The position numbers and the translations under genes are program-made. Below, in pieces: positions 49,100-59,999 of a stretch of DNA of 64,000 nt. Each line of letters begins with the position of its first letter. Position 1 is the first letter of the stretch. Origin of the DNA: Nemania diffusa (Eukaryota > Ascomycota > Sordariomycetes > Xylariales > Xylariaceae); the NCBI GenBank assembly GCA_038501195.1, contig JBBPUQ010000006.1, positions 806,001-870,000 of the forward strand. The letters are read 5' to 3'. The notes under the pieces are model-generated. The model made no database searches. It had not been told where the DNA came from and saw only the letters and a list, made by a program, of their open reading frames with translations.

Positions 49100-51114
49100 C
49101 TACATTCTCAACAGAATACCGTCATCCGACTCTTCAAGTTTTACCTTTGTAACACGCGCCTGCGCCTTCTGCTCCCGCAAGGTGTTAGTGTTCGCAAATT
49201 GGCTCTTAGTTCCCTCATCAAGGCCGTGAAACAACATCGCCAACGAGCTGCTCTTCCAGACTTGCGTAGCCGACTTTCTAGACTGGTAGAAGATAGCGAC
49301 CAGGAACAACGCGGCGCCCGTAACGACGATGATGGGAAGGATGGCGAAGCCCCATCGCACGTGCACATACGATATCATGTATATGGCGCTCCCGGAGACC
49401 GGCACGGCGCCCGCGAAGCTGCGGAACGCCACCGTCATACTAGTCGCTAGGTCGCCGACCAGGAGATCTAGTCCGTCGGCATACTCGTAATAGTTCCAAT
49501 AAAACGCTGTTACGATGTCCGAGTCGAAGAAGGTCTCGCCGCTGGATATGCCGACCGTGAGGTTCACGACCACGGTGTTGTCCGTCACGGTCCGGTTGTA
49601 GGATGCCGCGCTGCGACTCGCCGACCCGTTGGCGAACAGGGTGGAGAACCACCCTCGCATGCTCAGCATGGCCTCGATGCTAAGCAAGTACTCCGTTCCG
49701 TCTCCCCCAACGACGTAGATGCCGTGGTCGAGGCCATCATTAAGGTTCGTGTTATCAAGGACAGTGCGGTTGATCTGGCTATCAACTATCTTCTCGGTCA
49801 TGATTCCGTTCGAGACGGTGGTCTCAAGAGTCTGAAGACAAGCTGATATAGTGCACTGTCGTGACCAGGGTTTTATCTCCCCGGCTTGTCCGTCATACGA
49901 CTCCGTCCCCATGAATATGAGACGCAAGATTGACGAATGCGGCTGGTCGCCTTTTGCCGTGGGTATCTGAGACGTCAAGCTAAAGACGTCACTTCGATCA
50001 TTCAGTCTAGCGCCCTGGGGGACCTGCCATCCGCAGTCGTCGGCCATCACACCTGGAGCGCAAAACTGCAGTATGAAAGGAGTCAGGTCCACGCACTCGG
50101 CGCAGACCCCCAGTGTATCGAAGTGATCCCACGTGCAATTTCCGCTCTGGCATTCGAACGCGAGCGACGCGCCCGGCCGACCGTTCTCGGCGAAAAGGCC
50201 GTTATAAACGCTAGACTTCAAGGGCAGTATTGGTACGAAACCAGCTATCTCGCTAGTTAACTTGGATGTGATATAGCTAAGAACGTTGACTAAGGAGACT
50301 ACTAACTTGAAGACGTGTTCCCTGGGAGGGCTCCGGTATAGTTGAGCGCTCGCGAGACGGTCGCGCCCTGGTTGAACTCTATATTCTTTGTCTGATACGT
50401 CACGATTTGTTGGGCGAAAGGCCCCAGCAGCAAGGCAATAATCGAGATCGTTGCTCCAAAGGTCCCAAGGAAGCTAGGCCGTTCGCATGTTATTAACTTA
50501 TACTTGAAGTGTAGATTGGTAGGATGGTCTCACCCTCCACGAAGTGTGAACAATAGCTTAATAGACCCCAAGGTCCCGCGACTCGCCTCGTCGATCGCAT
50601 CCATGTCAGAGAGCCTGGTCCGAGACTCATTAAATCGAATCCACTTGAGCTGGCTCATGCTATTCTGGACCGAGATATTCATCGTGGCCGTCGTCACAGC
50701 GGCTAATAAGGCGATAAGCGCGTTAAGTGTGATATAATAGGGCCACTCGGGAAGTGCATGCCCGTTAAACTTTGCTAGAATCCCGAGTATCGATCCAACT
50801 GCTCCTAGAGAAATTGTGACGGCGGTGATCTCAGGGATCCACGTGCCATCGGTGCTAAATGGGCGACCCTTCGCCGAGCTCGAAGTCGATGGCAAGAAAG
50901 GCTTTTTCGAGGAGATGTTGGTTGATACTGTGCTTCCGCTCCAGTCTCTTTGGTGTGAGGGGGTAAACCCGGTGGCGTTAGGTAGCGGGGCATAGTCTTT
51001 CTGTGTCCTCGATTCCTCGCCGTAAGCTGTGGAGATAGGTTGGCCGTTTGGGGAAATCCCATGTCCCTGGGCATCATATAAGAAATAATCATTATCGCTG
51101 CGAGGGTATGCCAT
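49100..51114 (-). CDS. DUF3176 family membrane protein, 3 exons
   Basis: Exons 50534-51114, 50307-50473 and 49100-50244 (minus strand) give 630 residues. Introns of 60 and 62 bp have GTGAGA/CCTAG and GTTAGT/GATAG. The DUF3176 signature is plain: TWIPEITAVTISLGAVGSIL, ALPEWPYYITLNALIALLAA, then SMSQLKWIRF, DAIDEASRGTLGSIKLL, and LGTFGATISIIALLLGPFAQ. A glycosylated extracellular region with FECQSGNCTWDHFDTLGVC follows, then a final helix near WGFAILPIIVVTGAALFLVA and the cytoplasmic KSSSLAMLFHGL motif. Function of the family is unknown; it is expanded in Pezizomycotina. The exact acceptor of intron 2 is ambiguous within about 10 bases; the chosen one keeps frame. Confidence 0.88.
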
Positions 51115-52180
51115 CGTTAGAGAGTTGACACGGCTGCGTTTCTACATCCCTGAGTTGCGAAAGACATTGAGGGGAGTGTATGACGGAAACGCGGCTTATC
51201 GCTCTTTAATGATCAAAGTTCCAGGACCTTGGGGCTCTTTACTTAAGATCGACATGGTGGTAGATAGAAGGAGGGTATAACATGCTTGACTGCTACCAAT
51301 CGCAGCCATGCGATCTTGCGACTACTGCATCTAAGCCAATAGCCCCATATCCAGTGCTTTTATTGGAGTTAAAATTAGTTGCCTCGCATCACCTCGATAT
51401 GCTAGGTGGGTAGTTCAATCACCTTTTGCCGGCTCAATTGGTGTCCAAATGAGGCTCCTTGGCCGGATGTCACCGAACACGTGAAATCGCATTGGGTAGC
51501 GACCGCGACCTCCGTTCGAGTACCACCCCTCGTTCTTGAAAAACAGGTTTTGACCTTATCAGGCTCATCGAACACTTCTAGCAAAAGGCCGTCTTAGTCA
51601 GACGAGCACTCCATCTCGCGATTGCGAGGGGCTTGGCAGTTCAGCCCTGTGGTGGATCGAACCCTCGTGGCAAAATGGGCCGCGGGGTAGTTCAAGAGTC
51701 CCGCTGAGGCGCTCTATAATGGGAATGATTCAAGTGCTACTACATGATACGAGACATTTTAGAAGTACAGAGATAAGGAAATATCGAATAACACGCATTC
51801 GCAAAGGTATGCGCGTGTAAATTTTTAAAAAAAACTTACGGTCAAGGGGAAAGTTCACTGATACGCAAGTTTTACAATCTGTATCTAAGCGTTCAAAGAT
51901 ACCTAATGCCTCTACTAATGTGTGTACTCTTTGTAATAAAATACAAAGTATAAAACAATATTGCTATATTATATGCATAAGCTTAACAAAACTTAAAATA
52001 AAAGTAACTGAAATAATTGTTTATTTTTAAACATAATACTGAAAAATCAGCAATTATAAATAGTTTAGTCAATGTACACTTTACATTTTTCATATAAAAA
52101 TAACTAAGCAAACCGAAAAGTACCTACAGCCCGAAAAGAATCAGTATAAGGATACCTTATTACGCAAAAGTACGAATAAA
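51115..52180. other. Intergenic, AT-richer, nothing supported
   Basis: About 1.07 kb. The right half (51740-52160) is AT-rich. A GGATCGAACC sequence near 51655 resembles a tRNA T-loop on the minus strand, but its stem does not pair. Confidence 0.5.
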
Positions 52181-53376
52181 CTACACGATATCACAGCGGC
52201 TGCTGCTATCATCAGTGTTTCGGAGCCCATCCTCGCCAAGTCCTCCGAACTGATCAAATTCCAATCCGTCCTCCAGAGCTAGGTACCTATCTAGGTACGT
52301 AGCACGGGCTTGACGAGCTTCATCAGATACATCCTCAACCTGAGAGTCGTAGTAGTAGGGGCAGGTTCTTACGGCAGCTATGAGCCGCCTTTGCCTCTCC
52401 TTTGATTCAACGCCAAGGCCCTGGAACAGTTTCTGCGACTCCATTGTAATCGTCGCCATACTTACCTCCAGCAAGTGCGCGAGGGTAATCACAACAACAG
52501 CGTCGTGACTCAAAGAGTAGTTTGGGAAGAATCGTCCCAAGGACGCCCGCTCCCCGGGCGGCAAAAGCCCCAAGAGGGCAAATACACGGTCCCGTGGATC
52601 CTTGCATCTTGAGTGCCGGTGGTGTATAATTAGCTCGTCGAGCGGACGCAGTGGGAGGATATCATCTCCAGGGGGCCGCGCCAGGAGGAGAGGCAGGCGC
52701 CGTGTTTTCTCGCGTCGAGCGTCTCGGTGAAATTGCTATTCTCTGGAACAGTGTATAAATCCAAGCCGGCTTCCAAGCTCAGGGCTTCTCGGAAATGTTC
52801 CCACGGCGCTATGTTGCGACCGCAGTGCACCTGGATATCACGCGCGAGCAGACATTCCTGAATCACCCAGTACCGGGACCAATATTCATGGTCTGCCAGC
52901 TTCTTCACGTATTCAAACCAGTAGAAATCGTCGGCATCAAAGCTCAGGATGGGCCCGTCAATCTGATGCCTGTAGATCTCGAGGCGGGGATCAAGCCCAA
53001 GCCAGATGGAGACATACAATGCGTTTTTGTAGATTTCATCCATGACGCGAACCTGGGCATTGCGTTCCGAGATATTCTCCTGATTGATGCAAATCGCATC
53101 GACCCAGAGATATCTCGCTTGGGAATGCTGTGCATTCAAACCGAGGTAGTTGAGACAAGTCCAGAGGTTGCGTTTGACGCGAAACCTTCGCCCGTTGAGT
53201 TGTACCATGCTCGTTTCATTGTCGTCGCCCCAAGTGTAAGAGACAGCGGCATATGGCTGATGTGTATTACGCGGGAAGTCCGCCATCTCCAATGCTATGA
53301 AAGACCCATCCTGGATCATCACTGGACGTAATAAGCGTATCTGCCCAGGTTTTAGATCTGAATACGTAAAGTCCAT
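52181..53376 (-). pseudogene. HET-domain gene broken by a 2-nt insertion
   Basis: Reading from ATG 53376 gives a typical HET domain: YAAVSYTWGDDNET, YLWVDAICINQENISERNAQ and YWSRYWVIQECLLA. After WRGPLE the frame runs to a stop, but the next frame continues DILPLRPLDELI, then CKDPRDRVFALLGLLPPGER, the conserved segment that follows the domain in this subfamily, and ends at 52181. The two frames meet at 52664-52665, where two extra bases (AT) sit between GAG and GAT. No GT…AG pair explains it. Without the two bases the product would be about 397 residues. It is therefore a recent-looking pseudogene or an assembly error; the rest of the frame is clean. Confidence 0.65.
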
Positions 53377-54480
53377 AGGGGGTCACTTGGCGTAAGTTTC
53401 GATGTATGAAAGACTTTGAGACTAGCTTTAAGGAAAATTTATGAATTGCTATTCTGCGAGAGTGATCGAGAGTATCTAATGAGGGGAAGGTTGTAATGCT
53501 CCGCTTATGCTATGTAGGCAACCGCCATCAGATTGAGATGTAGGCCGCGGACTGCATGTTTAAATGCGTGATATTGCCTGCTTCACATTGCCTCTTGGCT
53601 TAAGCATTCACGTTGCTTATATAGTTTTCTAATTTCTATACATGAGGTCAGAAAACTTCCTCAATAAAATCTTTATATGCTCGTAATGCTTAGGTAGTAG
53701 TTGCGCTTTACTGTTAGCTAGCCGCAATTGAGGAATTGACCTAGTTAGGCCATCGGACGGCGAACATAATTATATGATTTGTAGGCTCTCTTTATAGTGT
53801 AGGTAGTGAACATCTCATGTTCAGTCTCGTTTGCGCGTTCTAAGCTCTCTGATTGGGTGTATACTAGGAATTATTGCAAGTGTTGTTAGTACCTCGGATA
53901 AATAACAACAAATATTAAATACGGCCGCTATTTTCCTCTTAACTTATCCAAAACGCAACACACTCAAATGCATCAACGTTTTTTTAATTACCTAAACTAA
54001 ATAGTTCTATCTCGATCGGAGAGAGATTCCCCACAACAATCCAACCCGACTACCGCGAGCTAGCGCTAAACTGCGCGTAATCGTCTACGTCAGGGGCATT
54101 TAAATAGATTTAGCTGCAGATCTACAGGGGATCGATGCACTGAAGCTCCGCCTAGAAAGCTTGTTTTTCTTGACGGGCGGGGACCGACAACATCCAGATG
54201 CGGAACGCGAAGCCAATTGATGTAGTCACATATGCATAGGTATTAGGTATTGGGTAGCTACTGTCAGGTAGGTAGAGGCTAGAGCGTGATTGATTGATCA
54301 TCCCACACTCCCTACGTCGTTATGTCGTCATAGAGCACGTCTTTGAAACAGCAAACGGGCTCTGTTATAATTCAATTCCTGCCACCAACATGTTGCCATT
54401 GCTACCTACTCAATTAGTAGACTACCTAGGTATTCTGATACACAGTTCAGTCAAGTAATACCACCCGTACAACAGCCACG
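53377..54480. other. Divergent promoter region
   Basis: About 1.1 kb between the HET pseudogene and the glutamate decarboxylase gene, which are transcribed away from each other. No gene seen. GGTAGGTA/CTACCTAG-type short repeats occur at 54240-54430. Confidence 0.5.
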
Positions 54481-56379
54481 ATGCCGCTCGCTCGCCATGT
54501 TAGTACCTACCTAATGGCATTCATATTACGTTCATCCCTCTAACCAGATGACAGATTGATCCGGAAGAGCTCGTAGAGCGTCTTCACGATGCCCACCTCA
54601 CCGAAGGGGGCAAGCACCTGCGCAAACTAACAACCACTTCGCATCTTACACCTTACGGCACTAAGTACGCCAGTGAGGTCACCGTGCCGAAATATCGAAT
54701 TCCTGAACAAGGCGCCCCAGCCGACACTGTTTACCAACTCATTCGAGATGAGCTAGATTTGGACGGCAGGCCAAATCTCAACTTAGCCAGGTAGATACAT
54801 AGTTACAGTGACCGAGCATGCATGGCCGTTCTAACTGCTATTAGTTTTGTCGGCACTTACATGGAGCCCAATGCCACGCAGCTGATGACGGAGAATCGTA
54901 TGTATTAACATCATTTATACACTTTTTTCCCATGCTCGATAACTTGTTAACCTCTAATATCCCAGTATCCAAGAACTTTGCGGACAATGACGAATATCCA
55001 GCGATGATGGCGCTCCATGAGCGCTGTATCAGCATCATCGCTCAGCTCTGGGGGGTGAACAAGGGCGAGAAGGCAATAGGAACCGCTACTACAGGGTCCT
55101 CAGAGGCCATCCACTTAGGTGGCCTGGCGATGAAGCGTCGATGGCAAGAGCATCGTCGGGCGAAGGGGCTAGATACCTCACAACCCAATATCATAATGGG
55201 TGCTAACGCACAGGTGGCACTGGAGAAGTTTGCGCGCTATTTCGAGGTAGAGGCGCGAATACTGCCTGTATCGAAAGAGAGCAACTACAGATTAGACCCT
55301 GAGCTTGTCAAGCAGAACATTGACGAGAACACGATCGGCATCTTCGTGATCATGGGAAGCACATATACCGGCCATTATGAGCCGGTAGAGGAGATTTCGA
55401 AGATCCTTGATGAATATCAGGAGAAGACTGGAGTTGATATCCCAATCCACGTCGACGCAGCGTCCGGCGGATTTGTAGCCCCCTTTACTCATGCCGGGGC
55501 CGGCGGGCCGAAATGGTGAGCCGTCGCACCTCTGATCTAGAATTACCAACTTCTTTTAATACTAATAAACTACGCAGGGACTTCCAACTACCCCGTGTCA
55601 AATCGATCAACACCTCCGGGCACAAGTACGGCCTCGTCTACGCCGGGGTCGGTTGGATCATCTGGCGCGACGAGTCCTACCTCCCGCAGCACCTAATCTT
55701 CGAGCTACATTACCTCGGCGGCACGGAGCGGTCGTATGCCCTCAACTTCTCGCGCCCCGGGGCGCAGATCATCGTGCAGTACTACAACTTGATCCATCTC
55801 GGCTTCCGAGGCTACCGCGAGATCATGGAGAACTGCCTGACCAACGCGCGACTACTATCCAAGAGCCTCGAGGCAACAGGGTGGTACACGTGCGTATCCG
55901 AGATCCACAAGCCCAAGTCCGGCGTCGCCGGCGTCATCGCCGGCGCCCGACAAGCCGTCGGCGGCCAGGGCGAGACCTCAGCCGACTACGTCGCGGGTCT
56001 CCCCGTGGTCTCCTTCCGCCTCTCGGACGCCTTCGCAGCCGAGTTCCCCGGCGTCCGCCAGGAATCCGTCTCGCTGCTCATGCGCGCGCGGCAGTGGATC
56101 ATCCCCAACTACGCGCTGCCGCCCGCCGAGAACGCCACCGAGATCCTGCGCGTCGTCGTGCGCGAGAGCATGAGCCTCGACCTCCTCGACCGCCTCATCT
56201 CCGACCTCGTCTCCGTCACGCAGACCCTGATCGATAACCGGGACGATGGCCTCGCGGCGCTGCAGCATAGGAGTGCGGGGAGTGCGGGGCCGCACTCGGA
56301 CTTGAAGGAGGCGCAGAGGAAGACGGTCGAGGGGGTTGTGAAGCGCTTGCAGGATGGTATACACCGGACTGTCTGTTAG
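54481..56379 (+). CDS. gad: Glutamate decarboxylase, 5 exons
   Basis: Exons 54481-54498, 54555-54790, 54845-54897, 54966-55515 and 55578-56379 give 552 residues. Donors are GTTAGT, GTAGAT, GTATGT and GTGAGC. The enzyme converts glutamate to GABA with PLP, in the cytosol; fungal GABA shunt and acid/stress response. Landmarks: TVPKYRIPEQGAPADTVYQL near the N-terminus, TENLSKNFADNDEYPAM, TTGSSEAIHLGGLAMKRRW, HVDAASGGFVAPF, and the PLP lysine in SINTSGHKYG (about K302). GC-rich synonymous positions in the last exon create long antisense frames that are not genes. An 18-base first exon encodes only MPLARH. Family identity is certain; the small-exon splices are inferred from frame and signals. Confidence 0.92.
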
Positions 56380-57389
56380 GGCTTCTATGAGATTATTTTT
56401 GGTCTCACAGTGATGATAATTTATGTATTTACATAACGCAATAATAATTCCACTAGCTTTGGGGATTTTAAGTGTCATGTTTGCGAGCTCTACGTGGTGA
56501 TTGTTTCCGTGATTACAGCAACACTACATATTGATTAACTTTGAAAGAGGACTCTATACCGATTTTAGATTCCAACTCGTCGGTCAAGTTATACCCGCTA
56601 TCAGAGATCTCAAGTTTAGTAGTGTCAGTACTATCGCAAAAAGGAGCTGCAGCCTTTCTAGTAGTAAGCAGGAGCCAGCAGTGGGCTCTTGGCCACGCTA
56701 TCTCCTAACTTCTTCACCTTGGTCTCTCTTACATCGTCGCCGTCCTTCGCGGGCCGCTTACCTAGACTATATCGGGCGATCATCTTGGAAAATGCATCAG
56801 GAGCCTGCGGAAATAGAATCGCGATTGCATTCATTCTATACGTGAGAGTTGATGAAGTTGTATAATGAAGAAAACAAGAGATCTCCTCTGCCATGTTCCA
56901 ATATATAAGAGCTGCAGACAGTCAATGTTCCTACCTTAATGGCGTTCTACTTTTGGTAATGTCGTTTCTAGTGCTGCAGTTCTATTGCGTAACATCTTCA
57001 TACATGCTCTATGACAATGTCAGATGTCATGTTCTTTCTATTTCTTCCCTTAGGAAAGAGCCAATGTACTAGGGAAATGGCTTCACATTCAGAAACCGCG
57101 CTGTAAGGGAGCGGTTCTACCCCCTCAGGTCTAAGCTTCCGGTTTTGACGACCCTCTATCTAGATACTTCTACTAGGAAGGAATTTTGACCGTGAGGTAT
57201 AGTACTCTTTGTGTATTTGCGCCCAGGGCAGGTAGGTGCATCATATGGTTAGGCACAAACAGACTAGGTAGTAAACTTTATTTTGGGCTATACCTTCCAG
57301 CGCATTGCTTCAATATCACATTGAGTCTGTCCCCCCAGCTTTTTCACTTCCTTTTTCTTGCTTCCTCATTTCTCGCCCTTCTCTTCTCA
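56380..57389. other. Intergenic, nothing supported
   Basis: About 1 kb downstream of glutamate decarboxylase. Short open frames have no motifs. Confidence 0.5.
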
Positions 57390-57460
57390 GACACATAAAC
57401 ACATAATACAAACACATACATACAAACACATACATACAAACACACATACACACACGCGCG

Positions 57461-57496
<36 letters not shown>

Positions 57497-57515
57497 TATA
57501 CACACATACAACTTA
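57390..57515. repeat. CA-rich microsatellite
   Basis: ACACATACATACAAACACAT-type units grade into uninterrupted (CA)n at about 57466-57490, with a CGCGCGCACGCA interruption near 57457. It is followed at 57670-57700 by a G-rich then C-rich tract. Confidence 0.9.
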
Positions 57516-57820
57516 TTCCAAGGCTACAACCATTTCTTATACAAATAAACATACCTATAAACATATAACCATACACAGTAAGTGTTTAACCAACTACTAA
57601 TACAGGCTTATTAGTAGCTTAACGCTTATTTTATTTTAGAATACGATAAATACTCCAAATATTTACAAAAGGGCCGGGGGTGGCCGGGGGGCTGGAGTCG
57701 GGCCTTGACATGATCACCGCCCCCCTGTCTCCGCTCCCACCACCTCCCTCCTCGAGTCTATAGAGGTAGACAAAAATAACAACCATGATAACAACTCGAG
57801 ATCGTTGCTAATCGTATAAG

Positions 57821-58444
57821 GAAATTGGGCAACTTCGTGCTGCTGCTCGTGTCCTCAGCGAGATCCCTTGGCAGGAGTTCCTCGAGGCCGAAGCCCGCGT
57901 TGCCCCCGCCGACCCTGCCAAAAAGAAAATCCCAAAAGACAAGTTGTTGACGGAGGCGAAAGAACGCACAGGCAGGAGAACACCAGAATTCAGCCATTGT
58001 GCACCATTTGAGTCTTTGTCCACTCGTGAGTGCCTTGCTGAGTAGGTGAGAGTCACTATATTAAGTACCTACCTGACGATGGCCAGGGTTGCTGAGATAC
58101 TCCTTCAACATGAGAAGAAATATAGGTTACACGGTGACACCGTCCCTGCAAAGGAACAGGAGATCCTGCGGAGATGGAAAGAGCTTAGGTGCTTCGGTAG
58201 AGCAGTCTTATTACCTGGGGATCTACTTGAAACTGCCAACCTCAAATTCCACCATAGAGGAGTCGCAGCAAACGATATTCTCACCCCTCCTGGGAAGACT
58301 CATGCTGAATGGGTCAGCACAACAGTCAAGATGCTTGGCCCTGTGCATCGTATTCATTTCGAATATAGGGGTCGTAGTCACAGAATCTGCTGGGGTGTCG
58401 TTGAGAAAGACAGTAGGTATATAACATTTCTTTTATTTGTATAA
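57821..58444 (+). CDS. Unrecognised protein, 2+ exons
   Basis: A coding-like frame 57821-58029 (EIGQLRAAARVLSEIPWQEF, then KKKIPKDKLLTEAKERTGRR) joins in phase to 58087-58444 (VAEILLQHEKKYRLHG, then AVLLPGDLLETANLKFHHRG and KMLGPVHRIHFEYRGRSHRI) if the donor is GTGCCT at 58030. The better-looking GTGAGT four bases earlier shifts the frame. Exon 57821 follows a good acceptor (branch GCTAAT, ATAAG), so a 5' exon with the start codon is missing; a candidate lies near 57708-57768 but its frame has a stop. The protein is soluble and charged, without signal peptide or known motif. It could be a decayed gene. Confidence 0.35.
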
Positions 58445-59383
58445 TCAAAATAATGAAAAACTAAGACCCGGCATTATATTTTATGTTTTTGTACGATAAT
58501 ATATGTATTTATTTAATTGATTTATTGCTTCGTACGCTATTTGCAAATCTGAAATCTAAAATCTAAAATTTAATATCGGAATGTGAGGGAAAAATAGGTT
58601 TGTCGGTATTAGAATACCTAGCCCTCTCTAGTAGATCTCTAGATAGGGGTTACTAGATCGATCTGACTAGTTGGAGAGATTAGGGAAGAGTTGGAGAAGG
58701 TATAAATATCTAATCGCGCACTCTGTATAATATATCTACAGTTTCCTTTTTCAACTTAACAACATATTCATTAAGTCCTGTTTAGTATAAAGCATAGGAT
58801 ATTATTCCCTATAACTACTTCCTTATCGCAACTCCTCTATCGGATTCTATTCTAAAATGTATACTAAAATATTTGAAGGTGCGACGTCTCTTCTTCAACC
58901 TGGCAAATCTCGTTAAACGACAAAACCAACACCCTAGCTAGCGGATAGCATACTCTTGCACTAAGATGATGAGTGAGAGATGGTGCATCAAGGAATCAGA
59001 GGGGTAAGCGAAAGATGGCTTTGATTGCCTGTCGCAGTGTGACTAGGAAAGGTTGTTTGCGACTGTGTACGGTTGCATTCTGTGTAGTCGATCATGCCCT
59101 TCGTAGCATCTCGGGTAAAATGACTCTACTTGGGTAATAGCCAACTCCCTGAATAGGTGCTCCCGCTGTCTTCAATTAACCATCCCAATGAGATCAACAT
59201 ACAATGATTCTCGGAGACGTCGAGGACTTCTCTCTTTTACTAGTCGCTTTTCAAGTAGGTACTTGATTCTACTCTCAGAGCCATCTGGGATCTCGATCGC
59301 CTCGTACAAGCCGTCCTCATAGCCGGTCTCAACGCCTGCGAGATCAGTCTTGCCTCTAAACCAGAGGCGAACACGAGATAAAG
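58445..59383. other. Intergenic; possible solo-LTR-like segment
   Basis: No gene. Between 58601 and about 58766 the sequence starts TGTCGG, contains GGTATAAATA followed by GTATAATATATCTACA, and ends TTAACAACA, reminiscent of a copia LTR, but no flanking target duplication is evident. Confidence 0.35.
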
Positions 59384-59788
59384 ATGCGGGTAAGGCGGCA
59401 AATCCTTTGCCTACCCTTCGCCTATCCTTGTCGACATCTATAGTTATTCCCAATACCGGGTAACTCACTAACACGCTCCTAGCTTCTTCTCGCGACTTCT
59501 CTTCTCCTAGCGACCTCGGCGCACGCCGTGTTTTTGTCGACGACTAACAGCACCACATCTACATCTACGTCTACATCTACAACTACGACCTCCTCGGCCG
59601 CCCCAACGCCAACGGGATATTTCATCCAGTGTGGTGGCGGCATGTACGGCCTCTGCAGCTCGCTCTGTTTCTGCGGCAGCGGAGCTGTGAACTGCCACGC
59701 GGACCCGTCGTCCCAATGCCGCAATATGTGCAATTGCGTTCCTGAATTCGCTGCTGAGAGGAAGGGTCGTGGGGTCGGGCGGGGATGA
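59384..59788 (+). CDS. Small secreted Cys-rich protein with duplicated cysteine module
   Basis: Exon 1 is only ATG CGG (59384-59389); a 93-bp intron follows (GTAAGG donor, CACTAACAC branch, CCTAG acceptor); exon 2 is 59483-59788. The 103-residue product begins MRLLLATSLLLATSAHA, a textbook signal peptide that appears only after splicing. A Thr/Ser-rich linker (about 18-45) leads to eight cysteines spaced C-x7-C-x3-C-x-C-x6-C-x7-C-x3-C-x-C: the module C-x7-C-x3-C-x-C occurs twice with identical spacing. Size, secretion and even cysteine number fit an effector or antimicrobial-type protein; no named family was recognised. It converges with the gene ending at 60000. Exon 1 is inferred from splice signals and the signal peptide. 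Confidence 0.65.
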
Positions 59789-59999
59789 TTCGGTTCTGTT
59801 CGTGCGATGGAACGGGGGGTCGAGAGATAGGGGGTGATACGCTCATGTGAGGATTCGCTGATGGATTCGAATTGAGGTGGCAGTATCGTTAAGATGTATC
59901 GGTAGCCATTCCACTTAGCCAAATACCGCAGCTCCCTCTTTAAGCATTCTAAAGACCATTCTTGCCCCTTCTTCGCATATGGCATATTGATCAATGGCA

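Noticed and set aside
51640..51670. tRNA T-loop-like GGTTCGATCC on the minus strand
   Set aside because: The flanking bases do not form a T stem and no acceptor or anticodon arm can be drawn.
55653..56478. Long alternative frames (about 194 and 166 codons) overlapping the last glutamate decarboxylase exon
   Set aside because: They are Arg/Pro-rich shadows created by GC-rich third positions of the real exon.
58601..58766. Possible solo copia LTR (TGTCGG…AACAACA)
   Set aside because: Ends are suggestive, but no target-site duplication, partner copy or primer-binding site was found.
59172..59474. 100-codon minus-strand frame with reasonable codon use
   Set aside because: Starts at GTG, has no recognised domain, and overlaps the first exon and intron of the plus-strand Cys-rich gene, whose splice signals and signal peptide are stronger. 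It could still be a fragment of another gene.
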